A stretch of DNA of 64,000 nucleotides from Ascidia mentula (lineage: Eukaryota > Chordata > Ascidiacea > Phlebobranchia > Ascidiidae): the NCBI GenBank assembly GCA_947561715.1, contig OX387198.1, forward strand, positions 8,494,001 through 8,558,000, read 5' to 3'. A program made the translations under genes and the position numbers. The notes under the pieces are model-generated. The model ran no database searches and was not told where the DNA came from. It saw nothing but the letters and a program-made list of their open reading frames with translations. Positions within the stretch are counted from its first letter, which is position 1. Every line of letters starts with the position of its first letter. Shown one piece after another: positions 13,123 through 28,100 of the stretch.

Positions 13123-16100
13123 TCACGTCTTCGGTTTTGGTCGTTTTGGTCGCTTGTGACGTGGCTCGGGTTGGGTGTGGCGCTGCAGGCGGGTGTTGTC
13201 TCGGCGCAGGAGGTTGACTTCCTTTTCCAGCTTTTTCTTCGACTCCTGTTCCTGTTCATATACATAATGCAATTTCACCGAGTTCGGCACAAATAACGAA
13301 TATCTGCGGTTAAACTTTACACGTGGACCACAAGGTTGCGTTGGGCTTCGGATTTATGTGAATGTGCAACACTAAAAATGATACTATTCGAAACTACAGG
13401 ACAAGGAATCAATACTGACAAGCAGCATCCCTACATTATATGGAGTACCGGTAATCGATTAACAAAGTTACTGGAAATGTCAAGTTCATCCAACGTATAA
13501 GCAGCATGTACCATTACTTGTATGTTTCGCTAACCCATGTTCACCTTTTTTAGCTTCTCCTGTAAAAGTTTCAACTCGTGTTCAATCCGTTCCAATCTTT
13601 GTTCAGAATGACTGGCCAGAGGTCCTCCGGATTCGCCCACGCCACCTCCAGACATCATCACAGACTGCGTGTAATCATATGGATCATCGCTAAGGTCAAA
13701 CGGGGGCACGACCGGGGGTAACGGCGAATCTCGCTTGCGCATCAGGCTGCTAGGGTCGCCTTGGTTACCGCGGTACTCGTGGTCGTAAAGTTGTTCCTGC
13801 GATCAACGGTAAAAAGTTAAGGATCATGTTTGTGTCGGTCGACGGGGACATGGTAGTTTGCTTACCACAGACATCGTCCTCTTGTCGGAATATCTCCTCC
13901 CATTACGATTTGCTGAGCTGGTCGGCACGTGACCAAGGTCGTTCAGGGTTCCCATGGAAACAGACTTAATACTGGACGCTTCAAAAACTGCAAATATTAA
14001 AACATCATGTTAATTTGCTAATAAAATAAACCAAAGGACGGCAGGTCGTTATAAAGGCAGTTTATTCACAGAAATGCGACAGGCGTTCACGGAAAGGTTA
14101 GTTCCATATTTCCAGATTAATGGGTGCGCATGCTTGCTTGCAAATACAGTGCTGGAAAGTAGGTTAGTTTTGCCGGGAAATGCATCCCGACAAGATGCCA
14201 CAGAAATAAGCTCACAAAGAAACAAAACAACTTTCGGAAAAGGCAAGGGCAGTTTTGCCGAAGGACTTTATTATAATGTGGGTTGTTATTGCACCAGAGC
14301 ACCAATAAGCCAAGAATTACGTTGCAAGGACATCCTTATAGCGTAAGGTTAAGGTTTTGTCCAAAGCAAGTCAAGTCGAAACTATGTGTGATGAAAACAG
14401 TATCAACGGATAACGTGTATTTACTTGCAGTTGGTTAAAGGTGAGCATCGTTTAATTTGGCAAATGTTAATATCTTGAGGTAGGTTGGGCAACATAAAGT
14501 GGTACACAACTAAAGTATGTCAATGCTTGAATATCGTGACACAACACATATGGACACCAACATGCATTGACAGTCCCAAGATCTCGTCTTCAAGGTAACG
14601 AGCGATACATTTGTAAACCGTGCGCTACAGATCATTCGACTATATGGCCACCAACGCAACATTATGATGGGCACGCATCATCATAACATCCCGCGCTATA
14701 CACGTGAAAGTGACGTACAAACCTTCGTCGTCATCATCGTCGTCGAAGTGTTCCAAGTAATCATTAGTGAGTGCCTCTGAAAAGACCGCGCGCGACGATT
14801 TTAACTTTTTTGTCTATTTGTATCCATTGCGCCCAGTTGAAAAAGTATTACCCGCTGTATACTGACAATCATACGCTTATATTTGAAAAAGGTCTACCCC
14901 CAAAACTCAAGGAACGCGTTTCGAATTTCAAAACCAAATGTTTAATTCGCACCTTCGGCGGCCTTTGCGGCGTCGAGAAGTCGATCCCACGACGAAGAGT
15001 CGGGAAGGGGCATCATAGGGGAATTCCCGTTCAGTGCTGGCGGAGGATCCACGCGAGCGCCGTACGAGGTACGACCACTGAGAGGCGCAAGGGAGTCCAC
15101 CGAGCCAGAAACTTTAAAAAGTAGCAGAAATGTATAAGCTTTCTTTACGTAACTTCGATCTCAATTTTAACGTCAAATTGAACTGATTTATGCATTTACG
15201 CTGATGGGAGTAGAGGGTTTTCGGAGGATCCGTGTTACGTCGTTGCGCGCCGTCTTGACGTGCCTGTATGACGTCATCAGTGCGAGCCCCACATAAGCTC
15301 TCATCCGACAAAGTCCGCTGCATCTTTAATCTAGAAATGCGAATAATATTTTGACACTAACTGCATTGACGAATGTATAATATAATTCGCATTTGCGGCA
15401 TCGTCGGGCGCTTTGGAACGCCTGTTTGACGTCATCTGTACGCAGTTGTCACTGTTTAATGATTTGAAATTGACTAAACACAGTTCACATTGCAGGCAGG
15501 TGTACCAACACTGAATTATTCAACGTTGTAAAATGCTGAATAATTCTCATAGTTTTTAATACTGCGAGATGCGAACCTCGTGGGCGAAGCGTTGTGAGAA
15601 TAATGTCGACTCGACGAGAAATCGGAAGACGATGTTCTCCTTGTCGGGGAATTCCCTTGGGTGCTTGGCGATCTTGTGGGTGATTTGCGGGACGGCGAAC
15701 TTCTTTTAGTGGAGGCCTGGACGCAAAATACCATGTGATATGGTTATCCTATTTAGTTTTATCTTTGTGCCAATGAAATGGCCCTATGGAAAACAGGTCC
15801 CAATTAAATATCTATAGAGATGCAAGTGAAAGCATTCAAAAAAATACCCTATGATGTGTTTATCGTCAACTTTTCTTCTTTGTGCCTCCAATAATGAAAT
15901 TGGAATTTCGAAAAACAGGTTTCAACCCTCGGATCGCATATGAAGCTTTTCAAAACACTTGTCAAAGTAACAAAAATAAATTCCTATTTGCGAGCCAACT
16001 TTTAAATTACAGAGTCCTACTTACAGATCTATGTGTGCTTTCGGCAATCAGTCGAATCAAGGTGTTCTGAATGTCGTTCGAAGTTGTCGGAACCACACCG

Positions 16101-19100
16101 GGCTGGGATGAGTACGGGTAATCCCCCATTCTGCTCGGTCTCTGCCTTGTGTTCGGAACAACCGACCGCCTGCAAAAAAAGTGTTATTTTCACATGTTGT
16201 TATTTTGTGCCATTATATAAGATATCAAATACTGCTCCTTTCAGTTGAGTTAGGAGCGTTGGCCAGACTACAAACTTACAAGAATGTTAGACAAGCGTTG
16301 ATTTACCGTTTGGGTTTTGGGCTCGGCAGTTTGTTCGCATGTTGGGCGGATGTTCGTCGCGTCATCGGTTCGGGAGGTGTCAGCCACTTGGTGGGGGTAG
16401 AGTGGAGGCTGATGGAGTGGGAGTGTTGGGCTGGAGGGTGTGGCCTGAATGTAGGAATATAACGTAAGTATTTGCCACGTCTTGAAAACTCAAAGAATCT
16501 CGTGTTAGTTGGAGATTTGTGAACAGTATTGGGTGTTTTACTTATTTTGATATTAAACTAGTTTTAAACGTGGTTAAATTTCCAAATAGCGAATAATCAC
16601 GTTAAAAAGAAATTATCGAATCATGTGTCACCTTTCGTATCCTGACGGGGTGGATGGAGCAGACACCTGACTTTGGTACAAACGAGCTTTCTTGTGAGCT
16701 TCTGCACAAAAAAGGGCAACAAAAAGCGTTAAGTGCAATCTACATTCTTGTAAGTCTGACAGTGCCAACTGACCCCAAAGCCCAATAATTTCTTACCTGT
16801 TCCGGCAATATACACCTTGAGACTGCGGTTGACTTCAGCAGATGGCGAACAATCTACTGCATAAGAGTGGCTCTTCCCTTGCTCCTTGGGTGATTCTGTC
16901 GACGCGCCTAGCAAGAGCCAAAACGTTCCACAATCACAAAACAAGGATAAAGTTTTTGAAACCGAGGACAGTGAGTTTAAAAAATATCCAGAATTCGATC
17001 AAAAAAGCTAATATTTCTATTTACGATTTGAAAAATAACTTAACACAGTATGTCGAAACAACATGTAACAGGTTATGTGTTAAATGCTCAAAACAAGATC
17101 GTCCAAATGCGCACGCCTTTTCTGGGGATCCAGCATCCGTATCCAAATTAATTTAAAGGCGCATCTAGATAAATATTTGGTCGCTGTTACCCGACAAACT
17201 CGAGCGAGAAAAAAAAATTACATTCAAGGTTCCTGCACCCATTACATGACATTTCTTGACAGTCTGACGAAAGGGTGCCACTAGCAAATCCCTTTGTTGC
17301 AATTTCAAGTTCTCGCGAAACATAAACAAGTCAACACTAGAAAATATCCGCCTATTCTTTACCACATTACTAACCGAGGGCCAGTTTGGTTGGTTTGGGA
17401 TTCCAGCTTACACCGCGTATGATGGCTTCAGAGCCAGGTGGTGTTTGAGGTGGAGGATTCTTCCTGGGAATTCGTGGTTGCATCGGAGCAGGTTGGAAGT
17501 TGTGATTGTTGTTGTTGTTGCTGGAATTTATGTTGAGCGAGTAGTAGGACGACTCGCTGTACAGCGGTGATGGATTGACTTGCGAGCGGTTGCTGCGACG
17601 AATGAACAAGAAATACGGCGTAACAGCATTTGGTTTAAAAAAAAGAAAAGTACGTGAGTATTTTTACTTGTTTGTGGACGGAGAAACGTACAAAAATATA
17701 GAATGTAATTTGGTGCCGCAAAAATAAAGGCGTAAGGTCTCGTTATTTGTCCTTTACTGCAATGCTTAACTTTAAAATCATGTCAACATTATCAACAAAA
17801 AATTTTGGGGAAATAGCTCATTGGTGATAAATGGAAAATGTTCATTAGCATAGTTTGGTGTCGAAAAACAAACAAATTTTCTTGTAACTCGTCGCAATGT
17901 CTAAACCTATCAAGAGAACTAATGTATAATGAAGAGGAAAATACCTGATCGTGGGGGTGTCGGTAGAAGCTCGACTCAACGTGCTCGAGGAATTGTTGTT
18001 GCTGTTCAAGCCACTGTCGGTTGATAAACTGCTTGCAGAGAGCAAATCACCCGTTTTCTTGTCTGTAAAATTGCAATGGAGGGTGGTTATGTTTTGCGAA
18101 TAAATACACGCGGAGGGATAGAACAGCGCATAGCGAAAATTTTAAAAATTAAGTTGAATTTCTAAATATAGCGAATGATAGTTACTGACAAAGGTGCACT
18201 CCTATATCATAAAGATTGGAACTCTTACCAGTGGGAAAAAAAGGCCGTTGCAGCAAAAAGAAGCAGTGAAATATACAGAGATTCGTTTTTACCATACATT
18301 TTTCAATAGCATTTTGCTTATGATTCACACACAAGTGTTTTTCACTGACATTATTGATCACCACCAGAGAACGTTAAAAGAGGTGAACGCATCTCAGTGA
18401 CCGTTTCATGGTTTACGTACAGTCGTGTTATTCCCACTTACGTTCAGAATCAGCGAAGTCGATGTCGGCCCCACTCTGACTGCTCAAGTTACTGAAGGTA
18501 GACTTGGTGCTGGACAGTGTGTTCGAAGCGCTCGAGTGGCCATTGCTCTCTAACGGCATCTGGCAAAAGTACAGGTAGTTCCTTAGGAGTTGAGCGGTGT
18601 CAATACTTTGCATGCGTCACAACAAATTAGCCGTCATGCAGGGTGTCTGTCATTGTGTTTTGCATTGTCGGTTAGTTGTTGGTGATTGCATGGTGAGTCG
18701 GGTGCAGAACGAATGAAATCATCAGGCGTTGTGTTTTGCAAGACAGAGCAGCCACATTTTTTTAAAAAGAATGCAAATTGCCGACTGAACAAGCGCATGC
18801 AGATTGGTTGATTGCGCCAATCGGTTTACATCACAGCCGCAATTAGAATCGCAAGCACCTTTTGCGGCTTTTTCTTACGGCTTGTTAAAATTCCATTTAT
18901 CTTTTGACGTCATCACCGGTTTCGAGGTGACGTAGACAAAACCACTCAAAAAGTTAACGTTTTCGATTGCCAAGAAAACCCAAAGCCGAAAAAGCAGTAA
19001 AAACAAAGCGACACCTTCGCACGAGGTGGCGTCCGGCCTCCTGCGTAATTCTGTGTCAAACCCACCACGGCTAGCCTCGTAGCAGTAGTCAGAAGCAGCG

Positions 19101-22100
19101 TGCGACTGTCGCTAGATGCGCTCTTGTGCACTCCCTTGTGCTTTGCACTCTTGCGCGTCTTCGGATTTTCACGCAAAGGTTCCGCTTAAATAGGAAACAA
19201 ATGGTCAAATAACTTACAAAAATATTGTCGCTATTTAGGATGGCTTAGGTCTATACAGGTGTATGGACTTGGTAAATATGGATTGAATGCAGAATGAATA
19301 TATATTTTCGTGAAACCTGTTTTCCACTGAGGTGAAAACTCACCAGTTCCGTTGCTTGCCGGTACGGCATCGTATCTGTATTTGGGAGCATTGGTGTTGT
19401 AACTTTCACTGCGATGGTGTCTGTAAGGGAATAGCCCAATGTCATAATGCGTGGAACGATGTGTTTTGCCAACGGTAAGAGCACTTAAATTCTCTGCTAC
19501 GATGGAAGGACACAAAAATACGGCGAGAAACAATTGGCTTTACCTTCTGGAATATTTTACAATATGTTTGATAGCAGAAACGGTTTACGGATTCTACATA
19601 CGTGGCATCCGTTGTCACGGGAACGGCGGAATCGACCACATCGTAACCGGCTGGTGAAGTGTGTTGGACAGGTTCACTCCGCGCTCTTTCGTGCATGGGT
19701 TCAAAGGTCATTCCCTGTGGCACGGGCCTCACGTCCATGATCGGCGTCAGGTGATATAGCTCCATGCTGCACCTACCGGACAAAACGGTTTGTTGTAGAT
19801 TACAGTTAAACTTTATGCACATGATCTGGATGTTTTTCTTATCGGTGATTGCCTATCGGTGAATTAGGTAAGAAATACAAAAATACCGTTTCATCTTTTG
19901 CTGATCATACAGAACAATTCAAAGTCACAAGAACGCAAGCACTTTCGAAAGGACGTGTGAAATGTAGAGATCACCACATTATGTACGAATTATAGACATG
20001 GGATGACTGGAACAGGAAACCTTTTCGCTCAAATCCCAAATTGCGCCCTAAAAACCTAAACTCGTGCCGCTAATTTTGTTGAGTCATTTCTCGATTCGTC
20101 GCAAATCAGACCATCGCATCGTATAAGATTTCTATTATTGTCGACCCTTATGTAAGAAACCGAATCGCGTGCACGTTCCTTGGGTTAAATCCACTATTGC
20201 TCGTGGGTACAAACAAAGAAAGTGGTCATGTGGTAACGTAATTAAAAACACTGAATAAGATTCTTATTACACCATTGCTTGTGACACAACTGCACGCTGG
20301 AATCGCCCTCTTATTGCAACAAGAATCTATTTAAAGCGACTTGATGTCTCGTTTGCGAAAACAATCCACACTTCGACGTCATGTTATTGTCATAATTATT
20401 GTGCATGTGGGTACTAAGTTTAGCGATGACTTCTCGGAAATGGAAGTTTTTGAGACTGTACAAATAATGGGTGGGGAAGAGTGATCGTGATTCGTCACAT
20501 TTCCATTCATTTCGCAAGCAAAATTTCCACTCCGTAATTCGGTTTAAATAACAAGCTTCCTCACGCGATATGGCAACTAACGAAAAATTATAATAAGACT
20601 TACTTGCGCGGGGTGCCGTCTTCATTCGGGGGAATCACCACCACTCGCACCACCTTCGATGTGCGCAACAGGTCGATGATCTCTTCGTGCGTCATCGTTG
20701 CCACGGCAACCTTGCAGATCTGCGCAAGATGTGCGTAGGTAGGGAGTAGGAGGCAAGGCAAGTTTATTGATTGACCCGACATGTACTAATGGTGCTTGCG
20801 CCACAAGATTACGGATAACTTTATTAGGAAAGTCAGTGCGAGAACCAGAGGTCAATACGGATAATGGATGGACCTTATTTGGCCGAATGACCGGAACCTG
20901 AACCAGTTGGGGCTAAGAAGGTTATAACAATGCCGTTCAAAAGGACAAAAAATAGAACAAAGAATATCATTAAACTCTGTGACGCCACGTGTTCGGAAAA
21001 AACTATGTGGGACATTAGATAGAAACTGTGTAGGAAAAAAATCGGATCGATTTCAAATTGAAAACCTGCACTGATACCGTTCCGACCTCCGGACAAAATA
21101 AGTTCAGAACGACCCAACTGAAGTCAGTTGCTACAGCAAATTATTGAGGGACACACACTAAGCAGGAACCTCACGTTATGCGGGGATGAAGATGTGAATT
21201 AGGCCAGGGAATGATTAACTACTGAGTCTAACATCCTATGCCGACCAAAACCATAAGCTGCGTACAACTAACGTATATAAAACGCAAGAACACAAAACAA
21301 CATTACATACGTCCACAAGCCGACTGCTTTGTCTCAACCCGTCCTGGAAGGCGTTGCCGCTCTGTTCCACGTCCATTACAACCCCTTCATAATTAACATG
21401 GAATCCGAGTTCGCCGCGTGCATTTCTTCTCAGCTGACGATAAAACGTCTCCGAGCCCTTCGTGAATCGCTCCAGTCTGTTAAGAACAAAATAGATACAC
21501 ATGGTATTTAAACGTTAAAGGCATGATATTTGTACGTTGGTTTGGTAGTAGTTTTAATTATCAGCCATACAACAGTCATTTTATGAGAAAAGCGAAAAAT
21601 TAAACATATGTTACAACACGTGGTCGTGGTCTTACCTCAGACAAAAAAAAAAACAATTATTTTGGAGATAACAAATCTTTCTTTTCAGTCACGTAACCGC
21701 ATCAACAAGTTACAGCTATGGATGTATCAATAACCAGTTCTCAAGGCGATGCCTTCCCTAAATGTCCACACTAACACAACAATACTCCCTTACCTTAAAA
21801 CTATCTCGTCACGTGACTCGAGGTCGTCAATTTGGACCGAGAGCCGCTCCCCACGACCGTAGTAAACGTGAAGATCTCGTGTGAATCCCCGCAATTGCTC
21901 AGGGGTGGGCGGGGGTACGGTCCAACCCAACACCGCCTGGCAGGGAATGCTGAAGATTAACTCGCGTGTGTTGATTTCAATGACGGTAAGGACGCAGTCG
22001 CTCATTCCCATCAGGCAAGGAACCACGTCCGATGAGCTGTGAACGAGAAAAGGTGACAGTTTGCGTTAGGAAGAACTTTTCACTGTAGTTACTTTAGCGT

Positions 22101-25100
22101 TTTGCAGCAACTCTATTGAACTTAAGTTGCATTATGGCTGCCATAAAAAGGCGATGTGTTTTTGGCGAATATCGTTTGTTCAGGAATTGTACAAACTTGC
22201 ATACTATAGCAGTTTGGAAGATAATATAGGGGTTGGGAAATTAGTAAAATAACATGAACAGAAATACCAGCTTGCATATGTTACCATCGACGGCCAAACC
22301 GCATCAACACATTTAACTGTTTATCCAGCAGTACGTTGGACAGATCGATACAAACACCACGACTGGTAACAAGTACTATACACCAAAACGTAGGAGCTGC
22401 GTTACCTGTAATCCTGAACAGTGACATGCCATGACAGTGCGCCGCGACTCAGCAACTCGGGCGTGGGTCTCAGCTTCTGCTTGTCCTTGGCGTCACGGAT
22501 TTTGCGCGAGGCGGCAGAGATCGAAAAGCGTCCGAACTTTGCGTTGGCGTCCAGGCCGTTCTGCGTCGCGTGGTGCAGGCAGAGGTCACGCAAGTACTCC
22601 TGCCTCGTGTTCATAGCCATCGCCTGCACGGTGAAAAGGCGCCAATGTCGATTGTTGTTTTCATGAATGAACGGGAATTCCCCGGATGTGTGGCACGCTG
22701 CTATTGTTTTGGTCATGGGTTTTATTGTATCGTTGGATTTTAAATTTAAGACAATGGCTACGTAGTGAGAGACACTTGAGCAAAAAACACACACAAATAG
22801 CGTTAAATATGTAGATTACAGCATGCATCAATCATCAACGTATGCAGAAACGACTTTTTTATGGTTTAGAAACTGATTTAAAATTGCCTTAGAATGTGAT
22901 AGGATCTAGATTTAAGAAACTAACCAAAGACCAGGGGTTGCTCGGTGGCTTTCTTACAGTCTCAGCATGTTCATACCTTGAACTTTCCGGCGATGTGGGC
23001 AGTATTCTCCCCATTGATAATCTTGGTGAGGAGGAATTCGCGAAACGTGGGCGACTTGGGGAACATGGAACAATCGGGAATGGGGGGACCGAAGCGGGGA
23101 ATGTTGCGCGATCTTGTTATGGCGACTCTGTGACGTAACAAAGAAAGTTATCGATATGACGGAAATAACATTTTCACTTTCAATTAGGTGTGTTTCGAAT
23201 TAATGCTTCTCGGGTATTCGGTTTTAGGTGTTAAATATTTTCACTCTCGGCTGCAAAGACTAACAATATAAAGTGAACAGAATGGAAAAAAACTTTCCGG
23301 GGATTGAAAAACGTTAAAGCTAAGCAGATGGTTTTCTACTAAATTGTAAAAAAAGCGCAAAGCTGAATCCAAGTGGATTATTACTGGAGTTTATACTGGG
23401 GATCAAAACAAACCGCACATTCTATCGTTCCGCGTCTTAAAATCCAACGGCAGAGTAAAATAACAGTCGGTTGACGCAGGTAAAAAACGGCCCTTGAGAT
23501 AATAGTCGTCAATAAGGACAACATCGAATCATTTCAGTTAAATCAGGTTGTTGCTGCTGGTCATGCTGATCTAATCTAACCGACAAAATGTCTATCTGGA
23601 GGCAAATAATCGATTCTGACGCCATGGCTCATCATTCCAATCCTTTGAGTAATAGATCTGACTCAATATAGTTTTATGTAACGATTTAAAGCGCTCGGGA
23701 GGGCCTGACATGTCTTTTGATATTTGATATTGTCGCCGTTATATGTTTTGACCAAGATAAACTTTACGCACATTAATCAAAATATTGCGGGAAATATAGT
23801 GTCAGAAAACATACAACAAGTTATACCAAAAAAGGTACTAATCATTGCGGTTTTCCTAGAAGGAAATAAAAACAGTCAGATTGGCATTCGGAGATGCAGT
23901 ATCGGTACAAGTGCCGAGCCAACTCCACAATACTGTTTGGAACCAACTTCCTTGAAGCTCGCCTGGTTTACACCACACTTCTTCTTGGAACGACTCCAAC
24001 CTGTAGTCAGTCGTTCCGAGTATACAACGCCATAAGCTTAAGACCATACCGTAAGGCAGTGGTTCTTAAACTTTTTTGCGCACTTTAAAAATCCCACAAT
24101 CATAAATCTAACAGGACTATTTGTTCCCTTATCTTGTCATTTGCCCCGATCTCCATTCGTTTAAACTGTTACGCGGCGCCCTTTAAAATACGAAACGACG
24201 CACTAAGAGCCTCTGTTGTACATCGCAAAATCTAAATCCCCAGCCCACCTGTAGCAAGTTTCAACTGTGGAGGGCCGGTGTACGCGCACGATGATGAAGA
24301 CGTGCTGGAAGTGGGAGCGGATATTTTTCGGGTTGAACGGCTCGGATCCGGGCTCCTGGAAGACGATCGTTACGATGTCGTTGCCGATGTGGCGTTTACG
24401 CAGCAACTGTGAGAAAAAAATTAGGGTTATTTGCTTGCATTGAAGGACACATTGATCGAGTAAAGCGCTGGAAATTCGTAACTAGAGCGACGCAAAACCA
24501 ACCAAAACACCATGACTTGGCGGCATTTGGGTTTGTATAAAAGGTAAAGGCTGGGATATAATGCGCACCTTGCACCATTAGCGTTCCAATGATAGCCCAT
24601 TACTGGTGATATGATATGTTTGTATTAATCATATCTCATCAAGTGTTATATTCTATCCATAGCGCCCGGCTGACGTAATTTAAAATTGCGGAAGCCATGC
24701 GCTACGCAGAGTTCGGCGAAATTGCGAAACAAACACACATGTGCCTTCACTAAACGAAATAACAACATCCTCGCTAACAAAGCTTCTAACGTGGGAAATT
24801 TGCGACAATTTTGGCTCAGGACGGAATAAAACAGGACGTGCGCCAGAAGTCGTTCACCAACCCCTGGTAGTATGACGTACATGTCGCTATGGTGACGTAT
24901 TATCGCGCGCAGAGATTTGATTTTAAATGTAAACACAAAACATATTTACCGCGACACAAACCAATGTTGCATGTTCAGTGAAAGGATCACGACATCCTAA
25001 GGATACAACCCTAAACCCCAAATGGCCTAAACGAATTAGATCATGGAAACAAAGGTGGTCTATTATCAAGGCATCTTCAACGCTATCCACTCGATCGTGA

Positions 25101-28100
25101 CGTGTAAGTCTTGTGTTCCGTTCATTACATGTAAATTAGGGAACCGACCTGCTGGCGATTGTTGGGGGTGAACGGAAGCATGGTGGAAACGTGGAACATG
25201 ATCTTGTAACCACGGAACTTGCAGAAAACCGATTCTGTCCCGGTTGAGTCGGCTGAAGGAAAGATTAGAGTTACCTGATAGTAAAGCAGGGTAGCCTATA
25301 ATCCTAAATTGATATTTTAACATGCGTTGACACCACTTAACAGTACAAGTTAAATCCAGTGGTTTTCACGACAAATTTTCACTTCACAATACGAGTATAT
25401 AGATTATGAAATGGTAAATTCGGGGCAGTACTGTAATGCTGCTTGCTGTCGCATGTTTTGGCGCTTACAACGCGTATCATGCTTTAATTGCGACAAACGG
25501 TCAGTCTGGCCGAAGATTAACAGTTCAACTATTCATCCCTTACTTTTCACATCTAAACCACCACGGAAGTCACTGAAGCCGTTAAGTTTCACTTTGTTGC
25601 CGAGAAGTTCAAGAAACTCCTCGAAGGCTGGGCTTGCATGCTCATTGTTGTACATTTCCTCTTCTGTGGTTTGTCCGGCCCGACAATACAACACGCCTAT
25701 CTTGTACGACCTGTACACCTGTGGAAATGAACGGGGCGTTTTGATAATGGCGTTTAATGATAGAGGCATGTAAAATCGTGTGAGTATCTTGGCGCCCGGG
25801 AATGGACTGTGGCTATAAGGGTTCTTAGCTAAGAACAAACACACAACGCGGTCAACATAGATGGGTTGTAGACACAAATGTGGCTGTTGACTAGTGTAAT
25901 TTCGACAAAAAATACATCGAAAGAATTTACGCACGTTTCATGTCAATTATTTAGGCTGATTTTGGTGATACGACAAGGATACATTAAGCCATTGAAAATA
26001 AACAATATTCGAGACTTGAGGATAAAATGACATCTCTTTAACTTTCAAATACACCAAAACGACCTACCCAAATGCCAACATGGACATCATGTTACGTAAT
26101 AACATTAACGCGTTAAACTGATTTCAATTTTCAAAATGATATTAGCCAAAAAAACTACCAGTACAGCTGGCCTTAGGGATAACCGCTCGGGATATACGCG
26201 ATGTATATATGTGGGTTGTGCGTTCCTCGATATTAATTATTCATGTGGGTACGATCGGTCGACAACATGTTAATGCACAGAAGCATATGGACGGCCAGAG
26301 CGGAGCTGTATATCATTGCGAAAGCTCTCTGTGTCCGGCACATGTTTTACTGGGTTCTTGGGTTTTCCTTTTTACTTGTAAAAGAAATAATCTATGATAG
26401 CATGCCAACGATGCTACGGGAAGAATTGTGCCAAACCAATGGTTGCTCAGCTGCTCAATATTAGTATATAGCTTACACGAAACTTTTTTACAAGTGTTTG
26501 TCATTAAGCAATATTTAAAAAACGTTTCCCATATATGAAAAATCTACTAACGTAAGAAAACGTGTTTATAACAAATGATACCATGACAATCTGCATTAAA
26601 CTTACATTCTGTTCGTCAACCTTGACCAGCTGTTCGTGTACTTTGGGTGTAGGTTGGGCAAATTTGAGACAGGACAAGTTAACTTCGGGGCAAACGTATT
26701 CCAGAACCTCTTTGGGAGGTAAACCCTTTCCCGAGCCGTGCTTGGTTGCGTTGTGGTGTATCGCTTCCTCCAGTATGGAGCCGCGAAGTGTGCAAAGCTG
26801 CAACAGGGAATTAAAGTTAAAACGCGTTCGCCTAACTCGTGTTAACAAGGCGGATAAATGGGGTTCACAGCCAAACTGTCGATTACGACGTGTAAGGTTT
26901 TGCCGTAGCACGTTGAAGGTATTATTTAACATATTCTGTACGAAACAGGCCTGCATACTTCGCTCGTTCGTACGATGACTCTGTACTGGTAAGCAACCAT
27001 CGCACTGTCTTCTATCTTCTCTCGGCGAAGACTGATGATCACCGGTCCGTATTTTTCATCGATGCCGAAAAAGTTTTGATGTTCTGCAGCGAATACGTTT
27101 AATTAAATCAAAATTGGAAATATGATATGCATGTGTACGAAGCCAAGAGGTTCGCGGTATTTGTGACAAACTCAGTACAAAGAGAAAAATACAATCATTG
27201 TGCTGTGGTGGATTGGAAAGTGCAATACAGTAATTGCTGAAATCCTTCCATAGAATGACTTTAAACCTCTCCGCAATTTGTCCGAACAATGAAGTTCCAA
27301 TGCAGCATCTGCTCATTCGGAGCGAGGTCATTTAAAAACTGTTCTTTAGCGATAATCGTCGGGCCGCAGCGTTTTGCAGCAAATAATGAGGTTCCATGAA
27401 GCTGCCGGCGGTTACAGAAGCGTTCAATGGCAACAGCAACGACCGCATCGAATTAGGCGCATGTGTGCGACCTATCAAGCACTAATTGCTTCCTCGATGC
27501 GCCCAACACTCTCGCGCAGTGAGGTAATAGGACACCAGCCCGCACACAACGCGAAACTACGGCAATGTGCCGCTAAGTACAATACTGCAGGGCGTTTGAA
27601 ACGGGGCCGGACGTACACAAAAGTGTACTAATAGGGAAAATGATCAACATGTGACTGACGGGTAGTTCGGGTACTAAGTATGTATGTCGCGCGTTTCCTT
27701 ATGGCACAGGCACAGGCACCGGTAGGGGCCGTGTTATGAGTCAAACGACAAAGGTTGGCTGGGCTGCGACCTGCACGGGTGGTGTCCAGCTTGCCAGCAA
27801 ACGATTTCCTTGTGCTGAGAGCGGGCCTTTGTTTACTGGGTTGGGCAATAAAAGGTTTTTACGTGGTATGTGTGAGGGGTTAAATGTCAATCACCTTGTG
27901 AAAATAAACAAACCTAGTGAGGGCAATTGTTAGCGTTTTGAATTGTGCTTCGGTTGAAATCACAAAGACAAATCGAAGAAAGGGTGCCATGCCACTTCCC
28001 CAAGTTCACCAGCAACGTTTTTAAGTACTTTTAAACAATTAAAACCTTTCAACATGTTGATTTTGCTAAGTACATTTCAATATGACAATCAAAATTATGT

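Noticed and set aside
14771-15124. Plus-strand open frame of about 117 codons
   Set aside because: It is the shadow of the SIPA1L exons at 14723-14776 and 14953-15111 on the other strand.
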